Source: Tenebrio molitor | Lineage: Eukaryota; Arthropoda; Insecta; Coleoptera; Tenebrionidae | DNA length: 64,000 nt | Assembly: GCF_963966145.1 (NCBI RefSeq) | Contig: NC_091049.1 | Span: 5,022,001-5,086,000 of the forward strand | Direction of reading: 5' to 3' | Shown here: positions 53,411-64,000 of the stretch, piece after piece | How positions within the stretch are numbered: the first letter of the stretch is position 1 | Layout of the letters: each line of letters opens with the position of its first letter | Translations under genes and position numbers: made by a program | Notes under the pieces: generated by a model | The model's input: only the letters and a program-made list of their open reading frames with translations | Told to the model about the DNA's origin: nothing | Database searches by the model: none

Positions 53411-53942
53411 TATCACTGTTAATGATAAAACAAAAGGAAAAATCCCAATTAAAGAAATATTTTAAAATTAAGCCTCCAACTTAAAAAAAGCAGTTGATTA
53501 TATTTCTAATTTTTAGTTAAGAAAAATTAAAAATATTTAGAAATTAAAAATTACTTTGGTATCTTCGCTCTAAATTAAGCGATCTAAATTAATAAAAAAA
53601 TAAACAAACCAAAAAAGAAAAAAACAAAAAAAATAATTCTATTTAAACCATAAAAATAAAAATTAATTATTCTAATGCGAACAAACCGAAAGATTCTTCT
53701 AAATCCATAAAATTCTCTTCACCCACTATCTATGATATTAAAAATAACCTTACCACCAACTAAAGGAACACCAGAAACTCCCAAAGTTGCCTAAAGCTAA
53801 ATTCCCAACACAGACTCATGCAGTTCTATTGTGTTTTATTTAAATTTAAACGCTAAAAACACCATTATAATTATTTTATTCATTTAACAACGGTAATACA
53901 ATGGCAATACAAATAAAAAAAGACGTCTGTGCCATCAACAGT
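53411..53942. other. AT-rich 3' flank of the AAA-ATPase-like gene
   Basis: Mostly A/T runs. On the minus strand, GAATAAAATAAT at about 53875-53885 gives an AATAAA polyadenylation signal roughly 60 nt past the stop of the gene at 53943. No other feature is seen. Confidence 0.55.
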
Positions 53943-55943
53943 CTATTCATCATGGCTGGTAACAGTTTCTGGAGGTGAACCGTCAATAGTGTAAGTCAGA
54001 CTAACTTTCCCTTCTTTAGTCATATGCAAACCCATAAGAATTTTCTTTGTGACATTTTTGTAGTTGTCGAAGCTTGATTCATACTGTCGCTTTGTAATTT
54101 GAGAAAGAGCGGCCTCTGATGATTGGTCGGCAAATTTTAATTCCACAATCAAGCCAGCTTCATTCAAAATCATAAGCAAATCAAGATGAGGAGGTCTTCC
54201 TTTAGATTTTCTTTGGGAGATGCTTAGTTCACTGCGAACTATATAAAGTTTAACATTATATGCCAAAACAAAGAGAATACAATGAAATTCGTCCACGTTT
54301 TGGGGCATTATGGCTCCATCAAACAATTTAGAGACAGCCTTTGCATATTCTTTAAATACATTTTTGTCTTCTCTTGTTAGCACTGATTCTAATGCAGCCA
54401 AATAACCCTGAATATTATCACCTAAAAGCTGGTGTTTCTTTGAAAACAAGTGTACATGATAACATTTTCCCCGCAACAACGTCCTAATTTCTTCATTTGG
54501 AATCCGAATGGTGATTGTTTCATTCTTAGGGCTAGTGCGTATAACATTCAAGTATCCATTTTCGGCCAAAAATTGGAGGAAAAGATGTGCATGTGACACA
54601 TCTATAGATTTAAGTTCTCGATGAACCAAGTTTATTAAGTCAATTATGTTGTCTTTCGCAAATTTTGTAATGGCCATTATTTCGATCTCTTCTCCATCAA
54701 TAAGATCTTCAATCAATTTACGAATGGGATTATATCCAAACAGATGTTTTAGGTAAGTGATGCTGCCCGAGTCAACCCAGTAATTGTCAAGGCATGGTTC
54801 CTTCATTCCGTGACTTCTTCTCAAATAGTTTAAAACTGAATAACAGCTATAAATGGCATAGTCCCCTTTATCTTTTGAAATCATTAATTTATAACCATTG
54901 TACCACTTTTTTACGTCCTCATTATTAAAAGGAGCAAATTCTTCTTTTTTAAACAGACTCTTCACTTCTGTATCTGTAAATCCAAAATAAGGAGAAAAGT
55001 CGGGGTCTCCTAAAAACCGAATATACTGGATGTTGTTCGCGTCGCCAGATAAAACTTCTGCGACGCGGACACAGGCGTTTATTAACCCTCTGTTGAGATG
55101 TTCGTTGTTTTTGAACGTACTGGACATGAGGCAACTGATAACATCGATGGTTTCGTCCAGCAAATCATTATTTGAAGTTGATTGCTTGACGATGATGTTC
55201 ATGATAGGAGAATCGAATTCATCGATTAATACATAAACGAGTTTGTTATGGTACACATGTAAACAGCGAGATAAGAGCTTCAATCCGTCGATCACATCAT
55301 CTCGACTTAAATTTTCAAAATTATTCCAATACTTCTCAAATAATTCAATAGGGCCCACCACCTTCAATTTCGTATCTGACCAAGAATATTTTCCATCAAT
55401 CTCTTTTATAAGATACTGATGTTCATTAAATGTCCAGTAAATGAGCTTCTTTAATGAATGAAGGAGTAGATCTTCAGTTTTACCAGTGATATGTTTAAAG
55501 TCCACGTATATGACAGGATTCTCTTGGCAGTACTTATCAAAAAAAATCCTTTGCTCTTGCCACATTTTTAACTGATTGTCTTGGAAGAGTTTTTTGTTCC
55601 CTGTTAGGAATTCTTTCACCATGTCCATGTTTGTTGATTTCCCAAAGCGGCGAGGCGCCAAAGTTACTATCACTTTATCTGCTTGAAGAAAGGCTTTAAT
55701 AAATAGCGTCTTATCCACAAAGGCGACAGTATGTATAATTTCACTAAATGATTGTGTGGACAAACTACATATTTCCTCTGGTGATGTGCTCTGAAAAGAT
55801 AAAAACATATATCACATAACTATGCAAGAACAGAAATGCTACATAAACAGGTATGAGACTACATTTATTAAACTTGCCTTTCTTTGTACCTCATTTGCAC
55901 TTCCTCCTTCCATTCTTGCTCGTTTTTCTAGATGATAACTCAT
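53943..55943 (-). CDS. AAA-ATPase-like / PD-(D/E)XK nuclease-like protein, two exons
   Basis: Exon 1 (55943-55878, MSYHLEKRARMEGGSANEV) joins exon 2 (55790-53943) in phase 0 across an 87-bp GC-AG intron (AG|GCAAGT donor, TTATCTTTTCAG acceptor), giving about 637 residues. The body is the bacterial AAA-ATPase-like family: VTLAPRRFGKSTNMDM is a Walker A loop, VYVLIDEFDSPI the Walker B. A C-terminal PD-(D/E)XK module follows with HLDLLMILNEAGLIVELKFA (Asp, then ELK) and QITKRQYES. The family is known from intracellular bacteria (Amoebophilus, Rickettsiales) and scattered insects and microsporidia. Its role is unknown, with nuclease- or effector-like activity suspected from the fold. There is no frame break and an AATAAA lies 60 nt downstream, so it may be expressed. 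An exon 2-only start at 55808 is possible. Confidence 0.9.
55791..55877 (-). other. GC-AG intron of the AAA-ATPase-like gene
   Basis: The donor AAAG|GCAAGT has the strong extended match that GC introns need. The acceptor is preceded by a T-rich tract (TTTTTATCTTTTCAG). 87 bp is a normal insect intron length. Removal gives an open phase-0 join. Confidence 0.65.
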
Positions 55944-56020
55944 CGGCTAGAAACAATAAGAATAATGTAAAACAATCTGGAGACCTCAATATAATACAAA
56001 ATAGTTATTTATGATGTAAG

Positions 56021-56118
56021 TGTTAAAAGTGAGATTTTATTTTGTAAGTGAGGTAGATTGGGAAACGAGCGCAGCGAGTTGACCAACCCCACGAACAAAA
56101 TAAAATCACTTTTAACAC
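56021..56118. repeat. Foldback hairpin
   Basis: GTGTTAAAAGTGAGATTTTA (left) pairs with an inverted TAAAATCACTTTTAACAC (right, to 56118) around GAAACGAGCGCAGCGAGTT. It lies upstream of the AAA-ATPase-like gene. Confidence 0.65.
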
Positions 56119-56482
56119 TCTCGTGTCAAAAATGGATTACTCCCTAGAATTCGAACTTTTAGGGAAATAACGTTTTTCATGTTGTGTGTAACTAGAATTT
56201 TCAAAAGTTATTTTGATGCCTAAGGTTGGTTACTTTGAATTGAGAGATTAAATCCAAATAAATATGCCGCCAGTAACCAAAATTGATTGTGAAACGAAAA
56301 ATCATCTATTACTTAGCAAGAAATTAGTCATTTGCAACTGTTACAATTAATTTGCTGTTACATTTTTGGGATATCTTTTGTTTGTCGCCAGAAACCACAT
56401 AGCCTCCAACCTAACCAAATTTATGGCAACCTAGTAACGAATATCCCTAAATCCTAGGGAGTAATCCATTTTTGACACGAGA
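56118..56482. mobile_element. 365-bp MITE with 28-bp perfect ends
   Basis: CTCGTGTCAAAAATGGATTA and the following CTCCCTAG (56118-56145) return as an exact inverse at 56455-56482. The interior is non-coding. It abuts the previous hairpin. Confidence 0.78.
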
Positions 56483-56939
56483 ATATTTAAGTTCAATGGA
56501 CAACATTTTATTTTTTAACCGCCAGGTTTTTTTGTTTCAATAAAAAATATAGGTATAAAAAATACGAAACACGTGTTCTTTATTTTATTTTTCATTTTTT
56601 GTAAGTATTAATTTTTTATTTCAATTTTATATAATTTGAAAAAATAGGCAAATTAAAAAAAACCCAAGGAAATGTCAAAAAACGCGTTATTGTTTTTTAA
56701 ATATGGCGTAGCCAAACTATACCTCATTTTTCCTATCGTTCGTATTTTTCAAATATGTAACTCGAAAATTAGTACATAATGACGTATTTGTAAACGCTCG
56801 CAGCTGACGTAATAGAACAAAATTCAAAAAAATTATATGACATAATTATAGAGGTATACTCTTTAATAAAAAAAAACCTCAGTAACGTTCAAACTTAATT
56901 TTTTTTATGAAAACGGTCGAATTTCGACCGCTGGGCGAC

Positions 56940-57260
56940 CTCTAGTTATTTTAAATAAACAACAAAAGCAAGCATATCTTTTAGATATAGCTGTTCCAAA
57001 TTCACACAATATAACACAGACATATAATACAAAAATTAATAAATATTTAGAACTCTCCGTTGCTATGAGAAATCTTTGGTGTTTAGAAAAAATTTCGATT
57101 TTACCATTTAAGTATAATTTCAGCAACAGGAATAGTACCGCAATCTCTTTTTAAAAATTTAAAAATTTTGGACTTAGAGAACACATTGGTGGTTGAAATT
57201 CAAAAAGGTATATTATTATACTCATGTCACATCGTGAGGAAATTCCTTAACATTGACACA
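56940..57260 (+). pseudogene. LINE pol C-terminal scrap
   Basis: QQKQAYLLDIAVPNSHNITQ, NKYLELSVAMRNLWCLEK and ISATGIVPQSL-like text, then LVVEIQKGILLYSCHIVRKF, are spread over three frames. This is the distinctive C-terminal domain of an insect LINE family in which the chain ends shortly after IVRKFL. Several frame changes are present. The RT domain is absent. Confidence 0.65.
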
Positions 57261-57360
57261 GAACATAAAACACAAAAAAGTCAAAATGTGGAGGCGAGAC
57301 GCCGGTAATTATGTTGATAAGCACTGCATTATTACTTGATAGTATTATCCGTAATAGTGT

Positions 57361-57582
57361 ATGTACTCCGGCAAAATTGCCGTGCCGCCGGGTGGAGGTG
57401 GGATACGAAAAATACTATTATTTGTTGTATTTTTCATATTAGATAATGATAATCAACCTTGGTTTAAAGGTATAGATGTAGCAGAAATATTGGGTTATGA
57501 AAAATCAACAAATGTTATAAATGAAGATGTAGGTGTTGATTTTAAAAGAAAATCGATACAGTCTTGCTTTGTCAGATACTAA
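57361..57582 (+). pseudogene. BRO-N domain fragment (virus-like)
   Basis: From about 57440 the frame reads DNDNQPWFKGIDVAEILGY, the hallmark start of a BRO-N domain, a DNA-binding module in baculovirus repeated-ORF (BRO) proteins and related large DNA viruses. KSTNVINEDVGVDFKRK follows, then the frame degrades. The residues before 57440 look unrelated. Similar proteins are known in insect viruses and as integrated copies in insect genomes. Breaks: loss of frame after about 57560. It is not functional by itself. Confidence 0.72.
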
Positions 57583-57829
57583 ATATTCGAGTCTATACTC
57601 AATTTCATATAAATGTGCATCTAAGCAAGCCATGAAAATCTGATTTTCTGTTGGTAGTAAAGTTAAAGCTAGTGACTTTGACTTTCAAAGTTGCTTGCTC
57701 TGCGCGAACCCGATTTGACTAATTTTTCAGTTTTTGTCCATTTTAACATTGCTGATTTTAAAAGCAATGTTACGTCTTTTTACTGATTAAATTAAAGTAA
57801 TTCTTATTTGTTTTTGTCTTTGTATTTTT

Positions 57830-58475
57830 ACCAAGTAAAGATTTATTGGACATGACCTTCATAAATGTGACTTTTGTAATGTAACTAAATTAAAGGTGCT
57901 TTTACAAATGCACAGCTCACTTGATGCACATTTATATGAAATCAATTATAAAGACCCTTCACAAGACGAAGTAGTATTTTTTGTATACATGGGTTCTTTT
58001 TCAGAAAAAGAAATATTAATCACAAATAACTTGTTAGAATTCGCCTTCGGCTCATGAGTGGACTATGTCCACGAATTTATGGGATTGTATATTAGAAAAA
58101 ACGTAGTCGAAAAATATTTTTAGATATAATAGAAATAGATTATTATAAACATGAAAAAGTAAATTTATATGAATATATACAAAATGATATTAAAAAATAG
58201 GGATTCGCGCACAATTCATTCAAAGCGTTGGATATTATTAACTATTAAAAATTTTAAAGAATCAATAATGATGAATAACAATAAGGCAAAAAAAGTTAGG
58301 AAATATTATTTTCATTTGAAGAAGAGTTGGCAGACAGATATGAAAATTACGTTAACGAATATAATCTTTTAAAGCAATATAAAATTAATCCTAATTCATT
58401 AAACATATTTGATTTTATAAGTGAAAATAACTATAAAATTTATTTGAGTACGTGGTTTACCAATGTATTTAAATA
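57830..58475 (+). pseudogene. Continuation of the virus-like gene, middle part
   Basis: Frames on the plus strand show HDLHKCDFCNVTKLKVLLQM, LYEINYKDPSQDEVVFFVYM and, at about 58300-58475, EEELADRYENYVNEYNLLKQ, NPNSLNIFDFISENNY and STWFTNVFK. The last resembles the N-terminal half of an MSV199 domain, which follows BRO-N in some insect-virus proteins. Stops lie near 58057 and in the 58080-58300 stretch. AT bias is extreme. The family assignment is from memory of motif style and needs a profile search. Confidence 0.5.
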
Positions 58476-58504
58476 ATTTACCAATAGTTTCCGTTATTCT
58501 ATTT

Positions 58505-59900
58505 CTATTGAAACACCACCTGTTGGATTTTTCCTAACATTTAGCAATGTGTAACAGGTTCGGTTGGTTGTAAAACGGCTTGTAGTGAGAAATTTGAAAT
58601 TTTGACATTTTCTGGTGTTTTCTAGTTCCTAAAACGTCAAAGCAAATCACTGTCAAAAAAAGTATGATAAATTGATAAATCAATGATCTAACTACACATT
58701 TAGCAATTATTTATCTCGTCGACGCATCGTGCATTCTTAATACATATATGAATATAATAATTTAATATAAATGTTCATAGAAATATAAAAATTTTACGCC
58801 TGCGAATCCTACCACTGCAAATGCGAGTGAGTGGTTTTTAGCGTGGTTATCTGTCGTGGTTAGTGTTCCTTGCTGGAAGGTGGAACGTAAAACCCAAGGG
58901 AAACTCAAAGAATTTTAATCAATGAACAAGGAAATTACAAAATCAAAGGATTGGCGCCAGTTTTGGAATCTTGAAGGAATTCGCCTCTCAGGTGTGATTG
59001 GATAATTCTGTAGACAACAATATCAGATATCTGGAAAAAGAAATTGGTATTATGGGGGTATGTGGGCAATGTGGGATAAGATTGTAAGGATTAAAAAAAA
59101 ATCACGAGTTTGAGGAACTCAAAACACATAATTGAATGAATTGGGGAAAAGTTTAAGTAAAAAAATTTTGGTTTATTTCAATGTATTAAGTATTTTAATA
59201 AACTAGACTTGCTGAAATGTTTTTATTGAATTTTTCTTATAGTGAAACCACAGAGGATGAACGTAACTTACACGTAACCTCACTTTTCTGCTGTTAAAGT
59301 TAAATGAGTTATAATAATTAATAACAAATAAAACTGCACTGAAAGTTTAGCTGAAGAGATGAAAATCAAAGTTACAATTAACCAATTTAGAACAATAATT
59401 TAAGGTGTCCCCTCAAGGCGCATGTGCCAAGTGGCGTGTGATAAAAAGTGCGGGATTTAATTTTGATGTTATACCTACCTAAATGTTAACATTGTTAGCA
59501 AATATGTTAAATACGTTCTAAGCTGAAGACGCTGACGCTTTTTAGAATGATAGAAAAACACCTTTTTTAACTTACGGAAAAGATTTCTGAAATTTCAACA
59601 CAAATTTTTCTGACTGACCACATTGGCTGACTTAAATGCAGTTTATCATATAATTTAATAAGAGTTCTCTTCATGTCAGCACCCATAAGGACTCGGTTTT
59701 TTTTTCTATTTTGCTCTATTTTCGCGAAAAAACAATAAATTCTTGATAATTATTGGGTTATAATTGAATGAAAGACGCGTTGAGTCAAATATGACATGAC
59801 ATTCAACAAAAATCAAGATTGGCAATAATAGTCAAAAAATTACTAAACATATTTGCAGCGTTGCCAAACTGTCAATCAACAGGTGGTGTTTCAATAGTAA
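58505..59900. mobile_element. 1.4-kb insertion with CTATTGAAACACCACCTGTT ends
   Basis: CTATTGAAACACCACCTGTT at 58505-58525 returns inverted at 59878-59900. The interval contains no motif that I can name. Directly outside lie the two halves of the MSV199-like domain, so this piece (or one slightly larger) split the virus-like gene. Target duplications are not clear. Confidence 0.55.
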
Positions 59901-59956
59901 TGGCAAAGCCTATAGCATAGATTTCATTGTGTGTTCATAATTTTAAATCCCTAATA

Positions 59957-60180
59957 ATGAGATTTAATACAAAAAGGGGTCAAGAAATTAGAGAATACTA
60001 TATTACTTTAGAAGAAATATTTTATTCATATTTTATTTAATACACTAAAGACTTTATTTAAATATAGAGAAATCACTCAGATAAAGCAAATTGAAAATAA
60101 AAATAAAGAAATTCAACAATTGAACAACGATAATCTGAAATTAAGAGGGTCAAAAATATTACCAAGTTAACCAAAGACCA
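59957..60180 (+). pseudogene. Virus-like gene, MSV199-type end and coiled coil
   Basis: MRFNTKRGQEIREYYITLEE at 59957 on matches the second half of an MSV199 domain. After a stop, text such as IKQIENKNKEIQQLNNDNLK predicts a coiled coil. It fits directly behind the text ending at 58475 once the 58505-59900 insertion is discounted. Stops at about 60038 and a frame change show decay. Confidence 0.55.
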
Positions 60181-60429
60181 TATAGTAAGTATAATACACT
60201 GAACTCCAAAATTAACGCATCACTTTGATTTTTTTAATTAAAAAAGAATGTTTTGAAATATTTAAAAAAATATGTTAACAACAATAACAGCTGAACCATG
60301 GGAAATATTTTCAACACATTTTCTTACAAAAAAGAGTACATAAATGTAAAAAAATACAAAAATTCGAAAAGGTAACATCACGAGTAAAAATGAGAAATCG
60401 AAAAAACCATCGAAAGTTAAAGATTATTT

Positions 60430-62115
60430 TCCTGAAATCTTGTATTGTCCCCTCTAGCGTTAATTGTAGCTCAATAACGTAGTGGCATGTTAAAAATGAG
60501 GTTTCTGTTATGAATTTAGCCTATATTTTGCCAAATATCCAGAAGTGCTCTTGTTAGCTGACTGAAGTCATTTGGATGTCCTTACATTGCCTGTAACAGT
60601 TTTTCCATATTATCCCATAAGTGTTCGATTGAGTTGAGGTCAGGGTTAAGCCGGGAACCCACTTGCTATGCAACGTAGATTGACGTGGGTTCGCATTGCC
60701 GAACGAATAGGCACACTATGAACACGCCACGTTACGTCTTGTGAGGGATATCATTTTGAACTTTAATATCAAATTCCATTTATTTCAAAAACCGATGATG
60801 TTTTCATGATTTCAATGACACCAAATTTTTCCTAAATGTTTGAAAGTACTCTTAGTGAAAAATTATGTAAATTAATGTAGTGGTTATTGAATTAAAACGA
60901 AATATTGACCCGTTTCATTAAAAAATTTGAAATGTTTACAGAATGTTCTACAGTGATACATAATAATTCCTGAATTTTTTGAGAATTTTAAATCGATTAG
61001 AAGTGGGTGTTTTCGATCGGGCGGTAAAACTTGACTTCCTGTATGAAAATCTCTACTGCGGGGCTGAAGAAGCAAGGAGGGGGGACAACACGCTTTAACA
61101 CGCTTACTAAAAAGTCTGGACGGTTGGATCGAGCATACGTCGTCCCACGTCGTCTGGCGTGTTGTCGGATAGCATGGAACAAATGAGTACGCAGTGCATT
61201 CAAATCTTTGTTAAATTTCTGCACACATTTCCGTCGCGTAGCGTAGTGTAGCTTAGTGTGGCGTGGCGTGGAGCAAGTGGGTTCCCGGCATTATGTGCTG
61301 GCCACTTCATAACTGATATTTCAATAGTCCTAAATTAGTCGGAAATTCCCTTGCAATATGTGGCTGTCTATTATCTTGCATATAAATGAAGTCTTGCCCT
61401 ACGAATGGGGCATAAGGTACAACAACAGGTTCCAGGATGTTCGTGCTATATCGATGTGCATTTAAAGTGCGTCTAACTGAAACCACCAGCTCTGTAGCTA
61501 CGTCTAAAGATATTCCTATCCATACCATTATTGACCCTACCCCAAAACTCTCTTTAGTAACGAAATTACACTGCGCATATCACTCACCAGGTCGTCTATA
61601 CACTATTACCTGTCCGTCAGACTTGTATAGACAGAACCTGGATTCACCGAAGGCCAAAACTCTGCGCCAATCTTGTTCGACCCAATTGACATGTTCTAAT
61701 GCAAAGTTTAAACGGGCCCTCCGAAGAGCTGCAGTTAACTTGGATCCAGTGGCTGGTCTTCTCGGACTCGGATGTATCTGATCCTCCTTTAGTCATTTTC
61801 TAACAGTATTTTCACCCAGGCGGAGTGCATATTGTCTAACATGCGATCTTGAAGTCGGAGAGCAGTGAGAAACCCTTCTCTAATGCTTATTAACCTTAAG
61901 TATTGGTCCTGGTGAGGTGTTGTGATCCGTTTTCGGCCTTGTCCCCGCCTCCTTGTGTGCCGTCCAGTCTCCCTATGTCTTCTTAGAACTTTAGATACCG
62001 TAGATTGGTTCATACCAAAGTGATATGCTATAGTCCTCCGACTCTCTTAATTCTGAGCTAACAAAATCACTCGCACGGACTTTTTAAATGCGAAGTTGTT
62101 CCTAACATCACCCAT
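60430..62115 (-). pseudogene. Tc1 transposase, frameshifted and MITE-interrupted
   Basis: The minus-strand start at 62115 reads MGDVRNNFAFKKSVRV, a stop, then the paired HTH (RTIAYHFGMNQSTVSKVLRR, then GRKRITTPHQDQYLRL). Further on come ALEHVNWVEQDWRRVLAFGE, where the first catalytic Asp position is Gly, then MVWIGISLD and FIYMQDNRQPHIA with the second acidic motif. The C-terminal LNSIEHLWDNMEKLLQ and TINARGD lie beyond the MITE (60650-61290), which split WPAHN from PDLNS. Several frame changes are present. DD34E layout, inactive. Confidence 0.85.
60650..61290. mobile_element. 641-bp Harbinger-type MITE in the Tc1 gene
   Basis: Inverted ends AGCCGGGAACCCACTTGCT (left) and TGCCGGGAACCCACTTGCT (inverse of right) are flanked by TTA on both sides (60647-60649 and 61291-61293). 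A 3-bp TTA target with such ends is PIF/Harbinger-like. Removing it rejoins the Tc1 reading frame at the conserved PDLN.IEHLW motif. The interior is non-coding, with a GCGTAGCGTAGTG minisatellite-like patch near the right end. Confidence 0.87.
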
Positions 62116-64000
62116 GTTAAAAGTAAATGAAGATTGATGTCAATAGGCGAAACAAATGACCGATGGTGGCGCTGCAATCGTGACAAATATGGCCGTCGTA
62201 AGAAGTACATTACCTTATTTCGTTTCTGTTTTTGTTATTATGTACGATGGTGTACCTTAGTTTTGAGGATGTTTTTTCTTATTTGGAGGCAGTATCCTCA
62301 TATCAGTGTGTTGGGAAAGGGCCGAGAGTCTTAAAAAGTGTCACCAGAGTGGTTTTATTTGCTCTGTGCCTGAAAACTTAAGCATCCATGCTTTATGTCT
62401 ATCAACTTTTTCTTTTAATCCAAATCTGTTAAAATGTAGGTACCAATTTAATGAAAAACTACGGAAGATTAAACATTCATATTGAATGAACTTTTGAGGT
62501 TATAGATTTACTTGTTAGTTATTAGCCGTTGACGATTGTTTTAAATACGCAGCAGGCCAAGATATTTTTTTGTTAGATTGCAGTCAGGTCCTGTCATATA
62601 CTACGTGACAAAGAAAGGTAAACACCCAGTACTTATAGTTTTATTTCAATAAGTTTTTCCGGGCAAATGTGTTTTGGGTCAGATAAGAATAAATAACTAT
62701 TTTGAACCAAATAAAGGCACAAAGGGACCAGAAAATCATAGTTTGGATTGAATATTTTCCATATAAGTACAGTTTTAAAGTAATTTCAAATGACTAATGC
62801 CATAAAAGTGCTGTTGCAAAGGCAAAGTGGTTTTTTGCAACTTGAATTAACTTTAGTAAATAGTAAACAGACATGTAACAACCACGAGGTATACTTCACA
62901 AAGTAATTCAACCAGGTTCCGCCAGAGGTCACTTTAGAACATTTCGTTCGCCTATACCATTGCCATCTAGAACACAAAGCCTTAAGGCAGCAATTGTTTT
63001 TGATCGTGACGTCACAGTAAAGGCTTCATCGAAAAACGCATTAAACCTCCAGAATGTAATAAAAACAGGAAAAATTTTGGTTAGAACTCTTTTTTTTTAG
63101 TAGAACGATGTGTTTAGGCTTTACAATTACTGCCTCGTGGAGTTAAATGCCATTAATGACGCGAAAATTGTCATTGACAAGTGAGGTTAAGTTTGTGTAT
63201 TTATTGTTTTTTCGTAATTTTTACTTTGTGAATCATTTAAATAACACCAAATCACAACAAATGCTTCATACATCTTAATTATATGTGTAGCAAATATAGT
63301 TTCAACTAAATTGCCCTTACAACGACTTGTAATCACGAAAATGTTGATAGGGTATAAAAATACTTCCCAGGTTTCAACGTCTCTTGCGACGTTCGATGAA
63401 CAGTAAATACCCTGGTATCAACTGAAACTATTATATACACTTGCCACCAAGCTTTTGCTTATCTCACAATTTTCCATAAGAATGATTAAAACACCGTATT
63501 TGATACTTTCTGAAAATGTAAACAAATGTCAAATTTTGACGTTTGGCCTTCCTCGTGACGTCACACGCTGTCTGGCTTAAGGCTCGCGTTTACCTGAGTT
63601 TGAAACGGTCGAAAAAGTGGATTTTCGATCACGTTTTTTGAGAAAACAGTACGAGATGAACGTTTTCTCTCTTTACTACATAAATTATGAACATTTCTAT
63701 TAGTGAACTATGAAGAGAAAAATATAATTTTGTTTTAGCGAATTTGTTGAAAAACCACAAAAAAAAATGCTCTGCTTGGAAGCTGTGTAGGCAAAATGAA
63801 AAGAGATATCGAAAATATCTCACGTCATTCACTAGATATTGTTATGAATGTGACGCAGACGAAAAGTGGTGTTTCCTACTTGAATATTAGTTGAAAAAAA
63901 CGAAAAAAATTAAGTCATTTCTCAACGTTAAAATTTCAGGTTGTAGACAACCAACCCTACATGCTACCTGAGCTAACAGCTTACGGAAAGGGGACTATAC
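62116..64000. other. Gene-free stretch at the window end
   Basis: No coding motif, inverted pair or RNA gene is recognised. A TATAAAAA word occurs at 63353 but nothing downstream supports a gene there. Confidence 0.45.

Larger units (their letters stand above)
60203..62115 (-). mobile_element. Tc1-like transposon remnant
   Basis: The minus-strand transposase gene (next entry) ends near 60430, followed by a likely terminal repeat TACACTGAACTCCAAAATTA at 60201. A matching repeat on the 5' side beyond 62115 was not found, so that end is lost or mutated. A Harbinger-type MITE interrupts the gene. Confidence 0.7.

Noticed and set aside
1..64000. CRISPR array, tRNA or rRNA genes
   Set aside because: No regularly spaced short direct repeats, no tRNA cloverleaf text that I could fold, and no rRNA core words were seen.

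Overview
The window looks like AT-rich arthropod, most probably insect, nuclear DNA in which almost everything recognisable is mobile or mobile-derived. The case for an insect rests on the element mix: two Ty1/copia elements with a copia-type primer-binding site, Ty3/gypsy and non-LTR fragments, P-like transposons with a THAP domain, hAT, Tc1/mariner and Harbinger-type MITEs, and a degraded BRO/MSV199 virus-like gene. Introns are short and sit at GT-AG or GC-AG sites. The order of insect cannot be fixed from sequence alone. No conserved housekeeping gene, tRNA, rRNA or CRISPR array was seen.

Layout. 0-9.5 kb: mostly non-coding, a Myb/SANT-like C-terminal scrap and a chain of foldbacks and MITEs, including a hAT-type MITE with a perfect 8-bp target duplication (6001-6353). 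9.5-13.4 kb: a GC-rich, deleted gypsy gag-RT piece abutting a degenerate BED-hAT element (11015-13341). 13.9-16.5 kb: tandem copies of a small element that starts CATGACC and encodes only a THAP-like domain. 16.5-24.1 kb: repeats, a decayed CR1-like LINE (minus strand), a rearranged gypsy RNase H/integrase piece and a LINE C-terminus. 24.1-28.6 kb: a young Copia element with 219-bp LTRs. 28.6-29.4 kb: a P-transposase C-terminus cut off by that Copia. 29.96-40.18 kb: a 10.2-kb P-like transposon with an exact 8-bp duplication (ATGGTTAT), a reconstructible five-exon THAP transposase gene, and at least six nested insertions. 40.7-49.8 kb: a second Copia carrying three independent insertions, one in each LTR and one in gag. 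50-53.4 kb: mariner-like remnants without their catalytic core. 53.9-55.9 kb: a two-exon gene for a bacterial-type AAA-ATPase-like/PD-(D/E)XK protein, the best candidate for an intact non-transposon gene. 56-60.2 kb: a LINE scrap and a virus-like BRO/MSV199 gene broken by a 1.4-kb insertion. 60.2-62.1 kb: a decayed Tc1 transposase interrupted by a Harbinger-type MITE. 62.1-64 kb: nothing recognisable.

How the parts relate. The main biological content is the nesting order. In the P-like element, intron 1 received a TA-flanked element, which received a CATGACC THAP element (8-bp duplication GTCAAAAT), which received a 5'-truncated LINE (17-bp duplication). Four THAP-bearing lineages occur in one window, all with 7- or 8-bp flanking duplications where boundaries can be read. 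That makes the locus a useful record of P-superfamily diversity. All functional statements come from motif recognition by eye; no database search or alignment program was run.
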